Part shown: positions 9,854-21,951 of the stretch, in pieces
Position numbering within the stretch: the first letter of the stretch is position 1
Layout of the letters: the number at the start of each line of letters is the position of its first letter
Source: Cantharellus purpuraceus
Lineage: Eukaryota; Basidiomycota; Agaricomycetes; Cantharellales; Hydnaceae
DNA: 64,000 bases
Assembly (NCBI GenBank): GCA_025174535.1
Contig: JALBUN010000009.1
Location: forward strand, 558,001-622,000
Direction: 5' to 3'
Position numbers and translations under genes: made by a program
The notes under the pieces: generated by a model
Told to the model about the DNA's origin: nothing
Database searches by the model: none
The model's input: only the letters and a program-made list of their open reading frames with translations

Positions 9854-12800
9854 TAAGCAGTCCTATAGCCTCCATATGGGCTGAGGGCTGCGTTGGTACT
9901 CCCGTACGACAAACGAGGTCTGCCTGAACGCATCCACTCTTTCCCACTCCAACTCCCTTACCCTCCTTGTCTACTCTGACTCCATTCCCAATACTGCTAT
10001 CCAAGCATTAATTGACTCTGGTTGTACTCATTGTTTCCTTGATTCCTCTTTTTCCAATTTACATAAACTCCATACATACACCATAACTCCAATATCGCTC
10101 CGATTATTTGATGGCACTACTAATGCTGTTATTTCACGAGCTATAGATCTGTCTATCTGTTTTTCTGTCAGAGAAATCCAGAACCTTACATTCTATGTTA
10201 CTCCGCTTGACTCCAGCTGTTCTGTGGTTCTCGGACATAACTGGCTCACCCACTACAATCTGTTGATTGACTGGGCATTGGGCCATATCACATTCTGTTC
10301 TCCAGCACAGGCTGTGTCATCCCCAACGTCACCAGCAACTTTAGGTGCGAAACTATCTTCCATCTCCACTGACTCCGCTCTGATAGATACTCCGTCTACT
10401 CCTCCGTTTATATCAATGGTGGACGCTATGGTCTTTGCCAGACTAAGCAAACTGGATGGCTCACACATTCCAGGTCCACCTCTCCGATCTGATATTCCTT
10501 GCTGCTTGTTCTGCCCGATCAACTCCACCAGACCTATCTATGGTTCCTAAGGAGTATCATGAGTTTGCCGACGTGTTCAGCAAGTCTAAAGCTGACTCCC
10601 TAGCAGAACACCAACCATATGATCTCAAGATTGAACTGGATGACAACTCCACCCCTCTGCTTGGCCCTATCTACTTGCTATCCCAAAAAGAGCTACTGGC
10701 TCTCTGAACATTCATAGACGAGAACTTGGCCACGGGCTTCATCCGCCCATCCCTATCGCCCCATGGAGCTCCGGTCCTATTTGTCCACAAAAAGGACGGA
10801 TCACTCCGCCTATGCGTCGACTTCCGTGGACTTAACAAGATCACCAAGAAAGACTGATACCCAATACCCCGCACCACGGACCTACTCGAGAGTCCTCGAA
10901 AGGCTAAGATCTATTCCAAAATAGATCTCCAACATGCATACCATCTAGTCTGCATCCGAGAAGGTGACGAGTGGAAAACGACTTTCTGCACTCAATATGG
11001 ATCTTTTGAATGGTGTGTCATGTCCTTTGGACTAACCAATGCTCCAGCCACCTTCCAGCGGTTCATGATTGATACCTTCACCGACCTCCTCGATGTGACT
11101 GTCCTTGTTTACTTAGACAACATTTTGGTATATTCAGACAGCAAAGAAGAACATCGGACACATGTCCGAGAGGTACTCTGACATCTCCAAAAACATGGCC
11201 TTTTCGCCCATGCTGACAAATGTGAATTCCACTCCGACTCGGTCAAGTATCTAGGCTATATCCTCTCCCTGGCAGGACTGACAATGTCCGATGACAAAAT
11301 CAAAGCCATACAGGAATGGCCGGAACCCCGGAAAGTTAAAGACGTACAGTCCTTCCTGGGGTTCGCCAACTTCTACCGCCACTTCATTTATGGCTACTCT
11401 GATATCACCGTTCCACTCACCTGACTTACTAGGAAGGGTACCCAATGGAATTTCACTGACAAATGTAGACAGAGCTTTGAGACCTTAAAAAAAGCCTTTA
11501 CTTCTGCTCCAATACTGACTCATTGGGTTCCAGACATTCCTATCCTATTAGAGACTGATGCCTCCAACTATGCACTTGCCGCGATCCTGTCCATCATCTC
11601 TCTGGACGATGGACAAGTCCATCCGATCGCTTTTCACTCACGTACATTTACGCCCCCTGAACTGAACTATGACGTCTATGACAAAGAGCCCTTGCCATAT
11701 ATGAGGCCTTCCGGAAATGGAGACACTACCTCGAAGGCCCCTCCGATCCGGTGGATGTCATAACTGACCACAAGAACTTGGAATACTTCTCCACAATGAA
11801 ACTGCTCACCCGGAGACAGGTCCAATGGTCCGAATACCTATCTCAGTTCAATCTCATTATCTGTTTCTGTCCAGGTTGACTCGGAGCAAAGCCCAATGTG
11901 TTAACTAGACGCTGGGATGTCTACCCTAAAGAGGGGAATAGCGACTATGCCACTGTAAACCCACACAACTTTCATCCTGTGTTTACTAACGAGCAGCTGG
12001 CATTGTCCCTATGAGCATCCACCCTCATGACTCCCACCCTCCGAGCTGTCACCATTATGGACATCAACCAACTCTGCTCCGACATCCGCTCATCACTCCG
12101 ATCCAATCCTGTTGCAGTTAAACACTTGGACAACCCTTCCAATCCAAAATGGTCACTTGACCCCGAAGGGCACCTCCGACACAACGACTGGATATACGTC
12201 CCCAATGCCAATGGCCTCCAACTCCAAGTTTTGCAGTATTATCATGATCACCCAATCTCTGGCCATTTCGGGCAAAATTGCACACAAGGATTAATCTGAC
12301 GAGACTATGTATGGCCAAAAATGCGGGAATACATTCAACACTACTGTAACTCCTGCACCATGTGTATGCACTCAAAATTGCAAAGGCACAAACCCTACGG
12401 AACGCTCAAACAACTTCCGATCCCAGAGCAACCATGGAACTCCATCTCCATGGATTTCATAGAGAAGCTTCCCCCATCACTCGGATATGACACCATACTC
12501 GTGATTGTCAACAGGTTCACCAAACAGTCACTATTCATTCCGACACATGACACCATGTTGGGGTATATGCAGTTCTAAACTACTTCAAATAAGGACTATT
12601 ATTTAGTAGTTTAAAGGTATTTCAAATATTCTATTGAATGTACTTATATTTCGCTTTTTTGTGTATTTGAGCCCACAAGTGTACACAAGGGGTCGGTTGC
12701 TGATATAATCTGTCATTCAACTCCGACGAGCACTCGCGCGTGAGCGAACGACGTGCGCATTACATAATCATCGGAGTTTGCACAGCCAAAAGCGGCCACA

Positions 12801-13837
12801 GAAGGTTCTGACACCTTCCTGGACCTTCCACAAGGTTCCCCGGCCTTCTCTTTCCTTCCAGGGGCTTCCCTAAGCGCCAGGAATGTTCTCTGATTAGTTA
12901 CATAAGCTAGATAGTCCATGTATATAAAAAGGGCTGCAACAGCAGTGCAAGAATAATATCTTTTTACCACTCACACACAGCAGTGTCTACTCAAGCATTG
13001 AGTAATCATCACATAAGCATCACGCTTATATCAGCTACTCTTAGTGTATATTAACTTTGATTGACTCTTGGAGAAGCCAGAAGTTGTTATATTACAAGCG
13101 CAGCAGGCTCTAATATTAATCAAACTTGGAGAAGAGGTTAATACGGAGTAACTGATTAGTAATTAACACACTACAAGCCCACTCGGAGCAGTAACTTGAA
13201 GTGTATTAATTGTTATTCATTGATCAAGAACCTTACACGTGTAATTGAGACTCTGAGGTTAGCCAAATTATCACGTATCGGGCTATTGGTTATAATCAAG
13301 AATCTTGCACATTTAATTGAGACTCTGAGGTTAGTCAGGTTAATATGTACTAGGCTATTGATTGGTCAAGAATACTGCACGTTTAATTGAGACTCTGAGG
13401 TTAGTCAGGTTAACACGTACTTTGCTATTGATCGGTTGGTTCAATTGTGGGCATTTCAATAAATCAACAACACAGTCTATTAACTCACCTCTTTGAGACA
13501 AGATTAATATCCCTTGACTGTTGATTCTATCACGGATAAACACATACAGTGAATACGCTTGTTCAGAAGGAAGTGTTCAAGTGCGTATCTATCTTTTTAC
13601 GTTGAAGGGATTATTGTTAGCTTTAATCCACTCAACCTGCGGTACTAAGGCACTAGGTTACTTCCCCCTTTGAAGTATCTGAACCCTTGAACGCCTGTCA
13701 ATCTTTGACTTTACATTGCATCAGCAGTAAAGCATGAACTACACGTGACAAGCATAAATCTCTATTGCTTCACTTCCTGTGGCAACATTGATTGTGATTG
13801 TTCACCGGAGTATAATTTCTTAATTGGGTTCTCCGTT

Positions 13838-15248
13838 GTCGGTTCACTTAAGGAATAGATCCTATAAGCCTGCGTGCAACGATCCTAGCAAACAGACGGT
13901 GTGTAACACAGTTGTTCAGCACTCCAAAGATCAATCAGGTCGAGGGGTAGAGGTAGCACTTAATAACAGGGAAGTGGAATAGTGCTCTGTGGTTGGATGA
14001 GGATGGGAGCAAAAGGTCAGTCCTGATGGCTAATCGTGCTCTGTGACTGGATGAGGATGGAGAGCCCGGTTGGGAGGTATGCAAAAGCTGGTTTCAGGAG
14101 AAGCGACCTCTCGGTGGCAGAGGGAAATCTGATCGTTGAACCAAGGTGCTTTACCTCAGTGTAGAGCTGATGGATTGTGATGTAGAGCATAGAGCGTAGA
14201 CTTAGAGCGTGGACTTTGACTTTAGAGCATTGGCTGAAAACTTGTTGATTGATTCCAAAGGCGAAAACTAGCACCCTTTTATATACAAATCCCCAGGGCA
14301 CAACGACACAATATGAGGAGCAAATGATGCGATATGATGCAAGAAATGCTGATCAAGCCAGCTGATGAAGCGTGTGAAGTTGAACTACTAATGGGGAAAT
14401 CATGGAGAAATGAAACGACAGATAGGGGTAATCTTTGTAAGAATAGGGGGTGATGAGTAATAAAAGAACCAAAAATAGAACAAGGATGAGTAAGTCATGT
14501 ATGAATGAATTAAAAGATGAAACAGGGGTGAGTCATATAAAAGAACAATAGAAACATCCACCAATACCATCTTCCATACGGCTCCAAAGGTAAATTGACC
14601 CTGAGTCACATGAGGACTTCAGTCAGCTTTCACAACAAATACTCCTTATTGTCTTAGTGATCCGTCTCCATATGGTATTCGGTCCCTTTGCCTGACACGA
14701 TGTAACCTGAGTCGGATTGAAGTGGGAGGATAGGTCGGCAATGGCGACCGAAATTCTACCTCACGTTCGACTCGTCTATCCGTGTTACGATATAGAGGTG
14801 AAATGTCGAGGAATGTATATGGTTCAACGGAATTGTGAAAGAATATGGGATCGCCAATGGCATAAGAGAGACATGGTGGGGATCTTGGACGTTGAAAGAG
14901 TTTTGGAAGTATTTTGACATGTGGAGGTGGCTTAACATGCCCATGGAGCTCAGCGTATTTTTGATAGTCCTCTGTGTCCAGAGACCAGTGTGATGTATTA
15001 TTAGAAGAGATGTTGGAGAGGGGAATAGAATTGGAAGCCATGTGAATGATGATGAAAGGATCGGTGTGAATTGAAGGCTGATAATGATCGATGGCGATGA
15101 AACACGGGTGACGATCGATGGCTAGAATTAGAGACTGAGGTGGAGAGGGAGTTGCGGCGCTATTTAAAAGTTTGATATGAAAAGACGCTGGTGGAGTTGG
15201 ACTGTCAGAGTGGTTCGATATGCATCCTCGATGCATCCTGGCTCGTCA
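13838..15248 (-). repeat. Family B solo LTR, complete, inserted in C
   Basis: Complete B unit of 1,411 bp flanked by a perfect 5-bp duplication CCGTT (13833-13837 and 15249-15253). On the minus strand it runs TGACGAGCCAGGATGC...GAACCGAC, so the ends are TG and AC. A TATATAAAAGGGTG box (about 14270-14285) is two thirds along. The 5' part carries the small B ORF. Confidence 0.85.
14646..15041 (-). CDS. Small conserved ORF inside B LTR (copy iii), unknown
   Basis: A 131-aa frame on the sense strand of the B unit, upstream of its TATA box, that is in the U3-like part. It begins MASNSIPLSNISSNNTSHWS and continues with DTEDYQKYAELHGHVK and a C-terminal RLRLHRVRQRDRI. The same ORF is open in copy ii (26653-27087, 144 aa) and shortened in copy iv (51330-51617). 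Changes between copies are mostly synonymous or conservative, with a downstream difference at the C-terminus. I do not recognise a domain. The start is chosen as the Met shared by all copies; an upstream in-frame ATG at 15236 exists only here. It could be a real product or a well-preserved non-coding stretch. Confidence 0.4.
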   Translation of the reverse strand: MASNSIPLSNISSNNTSHWSLDTEDYQKYAELHGHVKPPPHVKILPKLFQRPRSPPCLSYAIGDPIFFHNSVEPYTFLDISPLYRNTDRRVEREVEFRSPLPTYPPTSIRLRLHRVRQRDRIPYGDGSLRQ

Positions 15249-16497
15249 CCGTTAAAATAGTTTCAAGCTTATTGCTAGCCTTGAAAGGTCATACATCCTC
15301 AGGCTAAACTTAGATTGTGATTAACACCACAGTTTAGGTTGAAGTTCACGGTTCCAAAACACACCATCACCTCCGCCTCACTAGCTAAATTGTTCGTTCT
15401 CCACGTATTCTCTAAACATGGAGTCCCATTGCATGTCATGTCCGATAGGGGCTCGGAGTTCATGTCCTCCTTCTTCCGCACACTAGGAAAGGCTCTCGAC
15501 ATGAAACTTCATTTCACCTCTGGATACCATCCTGAAGGAGATGGACAAACAGAACGAATGAATCAGTCCCTGGAACAATATCTCCGAATCTATTGTAACT
15601 ATCAACAAGACAACTGGGCTGATCTACTTCCGATTGCAGAGTTCACCTACAACAACACTCCGAACGCGACTACCGGCGTCTCTCTGTTCTTTGCTAATAA
15701 AGGCCACCATCCGAACATCTCCATCCACCCCAAGAAAGAACTTGCCTCCACCAAAGCCCACCAATTCATAACCGACCTCAATCAACTACACCAACATCTC
15801 TGAGAAACCATCTCCGATGCCCAGAAACAATACCAAGTCTCCGCAGACTGACGCCGCATTCTGGCTCCAGACCTGCAAATCGGAGACAAAGTATTTGTTA
15901 AGGCCGAACACTTCCGGACCACCCGTCCATCGAAGAAACTCTCCGAGAAATACTTAGGTCCTTATGAGGTCATTGCTTGTGCAGGCAGCAGGTCTTTCAC
16001 CCTCCGCCTCCTGGACCACTTCCGAGCAGTTCATCCGGTCTTCCATATATCAATGCTTGAACCCGCTACCACGAATGAGATCTCTGGTCGCACGCAACCT
16101 CCACCTCCCCCAATCATCATCGAAGGAGACAATGAATATGAGATATCCGAGATCCTGGACTTGAAGATCGACTGTCAATACAAGTGCAAGCTCCAGTACT
16201 TAGTCAAATGGACTGGATACAAAGGCACCGATGAAGAGTCTTCATGGATCTCCACGTCCGAACTCGATCACGCATCCAAATCTGTCTCCGATTTTCACTC
16301 TGCTTATCCAGACAAACCTGGCCCTCTTATGAATCTTTAAGTTTGATTACTAATGCTAATTCTATTATTTTGCATCACCATTTTATTACAAGTCAAGGGA
16401 AATTACCAGCCTGCCCAAAAAACTCCGAAGGAATATCACTCCGCCTCATTCTTTCTCTGTTCTGAAATTTATAATCATTTTCATTTTTATTTTATCC

Positions 16498-18337
16498 ATC
16501 ACGTTTCCTTTTCCCCTTTCCCTTATCTACCTCAGGCTCCGTCTCCGACTCCTCATCACTCTCTACATCCAACACCCAATCCTTCTCATCTCCCATGTCC
16601 GAATCCTCGTCCAACGGGGCCATGAACTTCCGCAATCAATGTAACTCGGCTGTCCGACGACCCTCCAGAACCTCCTTCCATTTCATCGTTTTCACCAAGT
16701 CCACTAGCAACCCCTCCATCCGCCAAAGGTGCTCCGACTGCAGGTTAACCAGCCGGATAAGCTGGCCCATGGTACTATTGGGCGCAGAGACGCGCCCCGT
16801 ACCTGCACCAGTTGTTGCCCCTTCTGATCCGATGCCGCTACCCCTGGCTGCCACAGCACCTGTCTCCATCCGCCTCTTTTTGGTCGGACGACCCTCCGAT
16901 TCTTTTTCTGCCCCTCCTTGTACCACTAGTCAGGGCTTGACGCTCCAACTCCAGGGATCGAACTTTCCATCGATCCTACACCCCCCTTTCCAACCCCGAC
17001 AACGATCGCAGGACTGAAGTCAGCGAGTTGGGCCGGTAGGCCACACACACTCCACACCCACATCACGACATAAGTCGCAAGTTACACCGGGTCCACCGAA
17101 TGGCTCCATTGGAGCCAGAGCCTTGGGTAGTCCACCCCTTCTCGCTGCAGCCTCCAAGCGTTCCCTCTCCTCCTCCTTGTCTTGCTGTTCTGCCGCCGCC
17201 TTCTCCATCTCGCTAGCGACACACAGCTCCTTCTTATGGGTCGCCAAAATGCGACTCTCCACCTTGCACCATATGACCCTCCGGTCCACCTCCCGCTTCT
17301 CTGTATCAGCACTCGGGTACGCCTTCAGGGAAAAGACCGCAACGTCGAGGTTCTAGCGACACGCAGCTCCTTCTTACAGGTTGCCAAAATGCGACTCTCC
17401 ACCTTGCACCATATGACCCTCCGGTCCGCCTCCCGCTTCTCCGTATCAGCACTCGGGTACGCCTTCAGTGAAAAGACTGCGACGTCGAGGTTCTTCTTGG
17501 TGGTAGCGGCATAGAGCTCCACTCTTTTGCGAGCCTCGACCGCAGCTACCCAAGCCATCTCCTCATAGGAATTCGAAGTAGGATCTGGCTCCGCATCCAT
17601 CCCAACATCCACGCCCGCCTCGGGCTCCGCATTTGCATCGAGCTCCACATTGGCATCGGGATCCGCTTCCACCTCCACCCTCTCCGTCTCCGCCGCATCA
17701 TCTTCCTCAGCTGCCCCCAACTCAAATAAGGGCCATGCCCGCGGACATAACGGCGAGTCCTCCGCAGTGACAGTCCTCAAACGAGTCGCCTCCATCCGTG
17801 TAACGGAGATGATGGCGACTTCTGGGGTCCCTGGCCGTATTGGCACACTTGGACTTCCTGGGTGGCTGGTTTCCCCTGCCCTGGTCACCTCCTCCTCTAC
17901 CTCCATGGCAGCCTCTAGCTCGTGCGCCTGCTCCTCCACTTCTTTCAGTCTTGCAGCCTCCATCGCTGCCGCAGGTTCCTTCACCATGCAGGCCCTCTTG
18001 ACCTTCGCATCCTCCTCTTTCCTTCTCCGTTCCGTTTTCGCCGCCTCTTTCCGCCACTGCTCTTCCTCCTCCTTCCGTCTCTGTTCCGCCTCCTCCTCCT
18101 CCTTCCGTCTCCGTTCCACCTCTTCCTCCTCCTTCCATCTCCATTCCGCCTCCTCCTCCTCCTTCCGTTTCCGTTCTGCCTCCTCCTCCTCCTTCCATCT
18201 CCGTTCCGCTTCCTCCTCCTCTTTCCGTTTCCACTCCTCCTCCTCTTCCTTTCGTCAGGCCAAGAGCAACTGCTCAAGCTCGGCCATGCTCATGCTTGCC
18301 AAAGGGTTTGACATCATTGAGGATAAAACCTCAATCA
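16498..18337 (-). pseudogene. A2 antisense coiled-coil/Cys-cluster ORF
   Basis: Opposite-strand ORF between pol and the 3' LTR, homologous to A1 41064-42734. From its N-terminus (about 18319 downward) it has a long Glu/Arg/Lys heptad coiled coil, a KAERACMVKELAAAMEAARL-like helix, an acidic region (DPDANVELDANAEPEAGVDV), VAAVEARKRVELYAATTKKN, and a cysteine cluster (CDLCRDVGVECVW, then CDRC). The C-terminal part includes GRPTKKRRMETGAVAARGSG and NLQSEHLWRMEGLLVDLVKT. A 140-bp tandem duplication (17214-17353 and 17354-17493) and frame changes disrupt it. TATAAAAGG at 18345-18353 is its likely promoter. Function unknown; regulatory or silencing roles are only guesses. Confidence 0.7.
17214..17493 (-). 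repeat. 140-bp tandem duplication in the A2 antisense ORF
   Basis: Two head-to-tail copies starting TAGCGACAC at 17214 and 17354 differ at only a few bases. The duplication also replaces the CATCTCGCGCTTGCAAAG-type sequence found in A1 at this place, so it came with a small deletion. Confidence 0.85.
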
Positions 18338-18455
18338 TGCCCCTCCTTTTATATGTCTCCAGACCCCCAGCATAACTCCGACCACGCCCAATCGTCTCAC
18401 CTATTCAATCCACAGACATGAGGCCTCAGGGGCTCGGCCTTAAATGGAGAGATAC

Positions 18456-18966
18456 TGTTATGACTATATTCATTAACGACCAGATCCCCATCCGATCCAC
18501 TCAGATCCCCACGCATATGAAATCTATACTCCATTTGGAAACCACTACATCTCCATTTACCTGTCCAATTGTCACCGCCGATTCCGCCCATCTGCCTCCA
18601 GTTCCGATTGATGCATCAGCATCACCATAGGAACCCAGACATCTGTCCCCGTCGGCCTCAGAGACCCATCACCGGAGTAATTATTATTAGATTTCAAATA
18701 TGTATTAAGTTGCCTGACTGGGGACTTCATTCCCCAGTTTGAATATCGAATCACGCCTAGCTCCTAAGTCCAATCCTAACTCTCTAAAGTCATACTCCGT
18801 CTCCAAAATCTCGGACACCAGTATTAGTGAGGGCGCAGCACATAAGCTGAAGCCAAGTCCGTTCCGACCCCCACGACGTACTCCAACCCCAACCCAACCT
18901 CCAACCCTAACTCCGACCCAACCTCCGATCCAATCTCCAACCCCCAATTGGACCTAGTGCGTAACA
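18456..18966 (+). repeat. Internal LTR of A2
   Basis: Family A LTR of 511 bp in the position of a normal 3' LTR, preceded by the 3' internal end GGCCTTAAATGGAGAGATAC. Its right flank is a second piece of antisense ORF, not a duplicated target site. Confidence 0.88.
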
Positions 18967-19292
18967 TCCTCCTTCCATCTCCGCTCCTCCTCCTCCTCCT
19001 TCCGTCTCCGTTCCGCCTCCTCCTCCTCCTTCCGCCTCCATTCTGCTTCCTCCTCCTCTTTCTGTCTCCGCTCCTCTTTCTCTTCCTTCCATCAGGCCAA
19101 GAGCAACTGCTCAAGCTCGGCCACGCTCATGCTTGCCAAAGGGTTTGACATCATTGAGGATAAGACCTCAATCATGCCCCTCCTTTTATATGTCTCCAGA
19201 CCCCCAGTATAACTCCAACTGCACCCAACCGTCTCACCTATTCAATCCACAGACATGAGGCCTCAGGGGCTCGGCCCTAAATGGAGAGATAC
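18967..19292 (-). pseudogene. Repeated antisense ORF start plus 3' internal end
   Basis: About 180 bp of the N-terminal coiled-coil coding part (18967-19150), the TATA box region near 19188 and the GGCCCTAAATGGAGAGATAC end, repeated between two LTRs of A2. A relic of recombination between LTRs or between two A elements. Confidence 0.8.
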
Positions 19293-19797
19293 TGTTATGA
19301 CTATATTCATTAACAACCAGATCCCCATGCATATGAAATATATACTCCATTTGGAAACCGCCACGTCTCCATTACCTGTCCGATTGTCACTGTCAATCCC
19401 ACCCATCCGTCTCTGGTTCCAATTGATGCATCAGCATCACCATAGGAACCCAGACATCCATCCCTGTCGGACTTGGACATACTCATGTAAGGCCTTCGGC
19501 CTCAGAGACCCATCACCGGAGTAATTATTATTAGATTTCAAATATGTATTTAAGTTGCCTGACTGGGGACTTTATTCCCCAGTTTGAATATCGAATCACG
19601 CCTAGTTCCTAAGTCCAATCCTAACTCTCTAAGTTGTACTCTGTCTCCGAAATCTCAGACACCGGTATTAGTGAGGGCGCAGCACATAAGCTGAAGCCAA
19701 GTCCATTCCAACCCCCACGATGTACCCGACTCCTTCTCCAACTCCGACTAAACCTCCGATCCAATCTCCGACCCCCAATCGGACCTAGTGTGTAACA
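19293..19797 (+). repeat. Outer 3' LTR of A2
   Basis: Family A LTR, 505 bp, TGTTATGAC to TAGTGTGTAACA, followed by ACATG, which matches the base pairs left of the 5' LTR at 8176-8180. Confidence 0.88.
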
Positions 19798-19802
19798 ACA
19801 TG

Positions 19803-20301
19803 CATACATGGGTCCCAATATGCACTCATGACAAGTGAGTGCACCAAGGCCAGAACCCCATAGTGGTGGCTCCAGATTCAATACCAACAATTTCCCTCTT
19901 AAGGGTAATTATCAATTGAAACCACCAACACATGTGAGTGGTGATTGATCAAACAATGTTACTAGTAATGTTGTGTGCTACAAATGTGGCCAGACAGGTC
20001 ACATGCAACCTAGCTGCCCCAAATTAAAGGGCAATGTAAGGTTGGCAGCAGTCCAAAAGGACATGCCCTCACACATAGTGGAGGACAATGTAGATGGGTT
20101 CTCCCCAATAGAGGGAGAGCATGAAGAAGCAATGGATGATCCCAAGGATCATCTAGAGGAGAAAATGCCAGCTATAGATATAGCTGACAAATGGAATGAA
20201 GAAATTGCCCCATATGAATGGGATGATCAGGATGATGCCCCTAAAGAGGAGGTGATGCCAATGTATTGCTCCAATGTGATACAGATTCAATGCAATGATT
20301 G
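19803..20301 (+). pseudogene. E2 gag C-terminal part with CCHC knuckle
   Basis: End of the family E gag. The single knuckle CYKCGQTGHMQPSC is at about 19976-20017, followed by an acidic stretch (DNVDGFSPIEGEHEEAMDDP, EEIAPYEWDDQDDAPKEEV) ending at TGA about 20300. Only about 170 bp precede the knuckle, so most of gag is gone. It shares the dense hairpins of E1, for example TGCACTCA/TGAGTGCA near 19819-19845 and GATGATCC/GGATCATC near 20136-20154. Confidence 0.75.
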
Positions 20302-20842
20302 AGTCTCACCAAACATGCCTATGCAGTGTGTTTCTGTAATGTGAAAGGATTCCTGACAAGCAGGGAATCACAACAGCTGCATGTAGCTTCTGTCAGCATT
20401 GACAAATCAGCTGAACCTATGTATAATCATAGGAGCCAACAGAAGTCAACAGCATGATCTGATAGGCCATGCATCAATAATAAAACAATCTCTGGATACT
20501 GGGAGATTGGTGGGACTCTTGCTCACTGTCTATTAGACAGTGGGAGTGAAGGGATAATGATACCCCCTGAATTCACATGTGTGACAGGTATGAAAACCTT
20601 TGCACTGGAGCAACCCATTGCACTGCAGCTAGCATGTGTAGGGAGCAGGAGTACCATAAACTATGGTACTCACACTACCATAAGATTTGGTAGCCAAGAC
20701 ATCAAAGAATACTTCAATGTCACTAATGTTGAGTATTACAATGTAATACTTGGTACTCCATTCCTACAAAAGTTAGGAATATGCCTGGACTTTAATGGCC
20801 CAGGTCAAATCATGATGGGAACTGAAATGAAGAGCATGATAT
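20302..20842 (+). pseudogene. E2 gypsy protease region
   Basis: Retroviral-type aspartic protease: LLDSGSEGIMIPPEF with the catalytic Asp-Ser-Gly near 20530-20550, then NVILGTPFLQKLGICLDFNG near the end. Stops between 20302 and 20556 separate it from gag. Perfect hairpins include GATTCCTG/CAGGAATC (20348-20368), CACTGTCTA/TAGACAGTG near 20525-20543 and GAGTACCATA/TATGGTACTC (20649-20671). Confidence 0.78.
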
Positions 20843-21017
20843 AGATGCTCTGTGTACCCTATCACGGGGTACAAACTCCCTGCAAAAAGGGAGTAGTGGT
20901 GTGAGTAGATGATGCCAAGGGGGTAACTCAAAGCATGAGCTACCTACAACACAGTCCTTCCCAAAAGAAGGACTATATTCAGTAAAGGATCCCCCAACAG
21001 AGGATCCAACTAAGAGC

Positions 21018-21951
21018 ATGAGGCAAATAGCATCATCATGTGAAGGGTCAACCACATACATGGCTGATCAGATACCTCAGTTGAGGGATCAATGGAAAGA
21101 AAAGTATGCTGACCTATTTGGTAGCATCCCCCTAGAACATCCCCCATTCAGGGAAGTTAATCATGAGATTAATCTTGTGGATCCCAACAAGCAAATACAT
21201 TATTGCTTGCCTAAATACCCTGAGCACTATTGACACTTGGGATGATGCTGTTATACAATATTCTGATGTATATGAGATGTACATCAGAATATATGAGATA
21301 TACATCAGAATTTTAATAATGATAATAAAAATAGGGAGTTACAATCTGGATATCTTAAATTTTTATAAATATAAATATATATTTCATATTTTAATAAACT
21401 TTAAAAGATAAGATGTTTGTTATAGATGAATATAATTATTTATATGAATATAATAGTAATGTATATATTAATATTATTGGTATAATATAGAATATTTAGA
21501 TATACAAATACCAGGTGGGGATTCAAGGTACATTAAATTATTTGACCAGTATAGTATAAGAAAGAATGAGTGAAAGAAATTAAGTGTAGTAGGAGTAGAA
21601 TATTCCCTGGAAGCAGTTGCCACCAGTAAATGAAAAAAAATATATATATTTTTGAGAATCATGTATGAAATATCAAAATATGTTTTAATATAAGTATATT
21701 ATGTAAAATTTGAGGAAATGGGTTGTATATACATATTTGATGTATTTCTGAACAAGCATCATTGGGCAGAACTTTCAGAGAAAGTTCTGTGCTACACCAC
21801 TGCCAAATGGTGGGTACTGGCTACAGCCTGACAGGCTGTACCTATGCTATGTATTCCCAAGAAAAATGGGAAAGTCCATACTGTATTTGACTTGCATGAA
21901 CAGAATGACAATACAGTGAAGGATGTAACACCCTTCCCCAATCAGGATAAC
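21018..21951 (+). pseudogene. E2 reverse transcriptase N-terminal part, split by a MITE
   Basis: Start of RT: ADLFGSIPLEHPPFREVNHE, LPKYPEHY, then after the MITE (21232-21760) WAELSEKVLCYTTAKWW, PMLCIPKKNGKVHTVFDLHE and DNTVKDVTPFPNQD. The reading frame joins exactly when the MITE and one 3-bp duplication are removed. It continues after the solo LTR at 21952-22474. Confidence 0.8.
21232..21760 (-). mobile_element. AT-rich MITE, copy 1
   Basis: A 529-bp AT-rich, non-coding insertion flanked by ATT (21229-21231 and 21761-21763). It matches copy 2 (in pieces 40411-40419 and 48271-48867) in opposite orientation. One end is GATGCTTGTTCAGAAATAC; the other is degraded compared with copy 2, where the inverted ends GAYGYTTGTTCRGAA can be seen. 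A 3-bp duplication fits CACTA or PIF/Harbinger-type DNA transposons; the superfamily is uncertain. Confidence 0.7.

Larger units (their letters stand above)
12556..15361 (+). repeat. Family C solo LTR inserted in A2 pol, itself split by B
   Basis: Insertion with perfect 5-bp duplication CACCA (12551-12555 and 15362-15366). It runs from TGTTGGGGTATATGCAGTTC to GGTTCCAAAACA. Without the B unit inside it is about 1.39 kb, a solo LTR size. A TATATAAAAAGGGC box lies near 12918-12932 and repeated 60-70-bp blocks (AATTGAGACTCTGAGGTTAG) near 13240-13415. The 3' end resembles family D (GGTTCCAAAACA), so C and D may be related. No coding capacity is evident. Confidence 0.85.
9844..16340 (+). pseudogene. 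A2 pol with 2.8-kb LTR insertion
   Basis: Pol read in the -1 frame from the A7 run. Protease [13 protein letters not shown] lies at about 10010, followed by [13 protein letters not shown], then RT with [15 protein letters not shown] (about 10810) and the catalytic box YLDNILVYS near 11109-11136 (second Asp lost). RNase H follows (ETDASNYALAAIL, near 11551). Integrase has H-H-C-C ending CNSCTMCMHSK, then SMDFIEKLPP. The reading frame stops at 12555 where the C LTR sits and resumes at 15367 with the rest of the integrase core (SDRGSEFMSSFF, DGQTERMNQS) and a chromodomain (CKLQYLVKWTGYKG...ESSW, about 16185-16250). Stops at 10705, 10855 and others. Integration would rely on the chromodomain. Confidence 0.88.
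8181..19797 (+). mobile_element. A2, family A Ty3/gypsy element (composite, nested)
   Basis: One insertion bounded by the 5-bp duplication ACATG at 8176-8180 and 19798-19802. From left to right: 5' LTR, gag, pol, an inserted C LTR (12556-15361) which itself holds a B LTR, the rest of pol, the antisense ORF, an LTR (18456-18966), a repeated piece of antisense ORF plus 3' internal end (18967-19292), and the outer 3' LTR (19293-19797). The extra LTR and partial repeat lie inside the matching duplication, so they arose by recombination within the element and not as separate insertions. All genes carry stops. Confidence 0.85.

Noticed and set aside
12556..15361. A full retrotransposon inserted in A2 pol
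   Set aside because: No gag or pol in it and no second LTR; after removing the nested B unit it is 1.39 kb with LTR-like ends, so a solo LTR.
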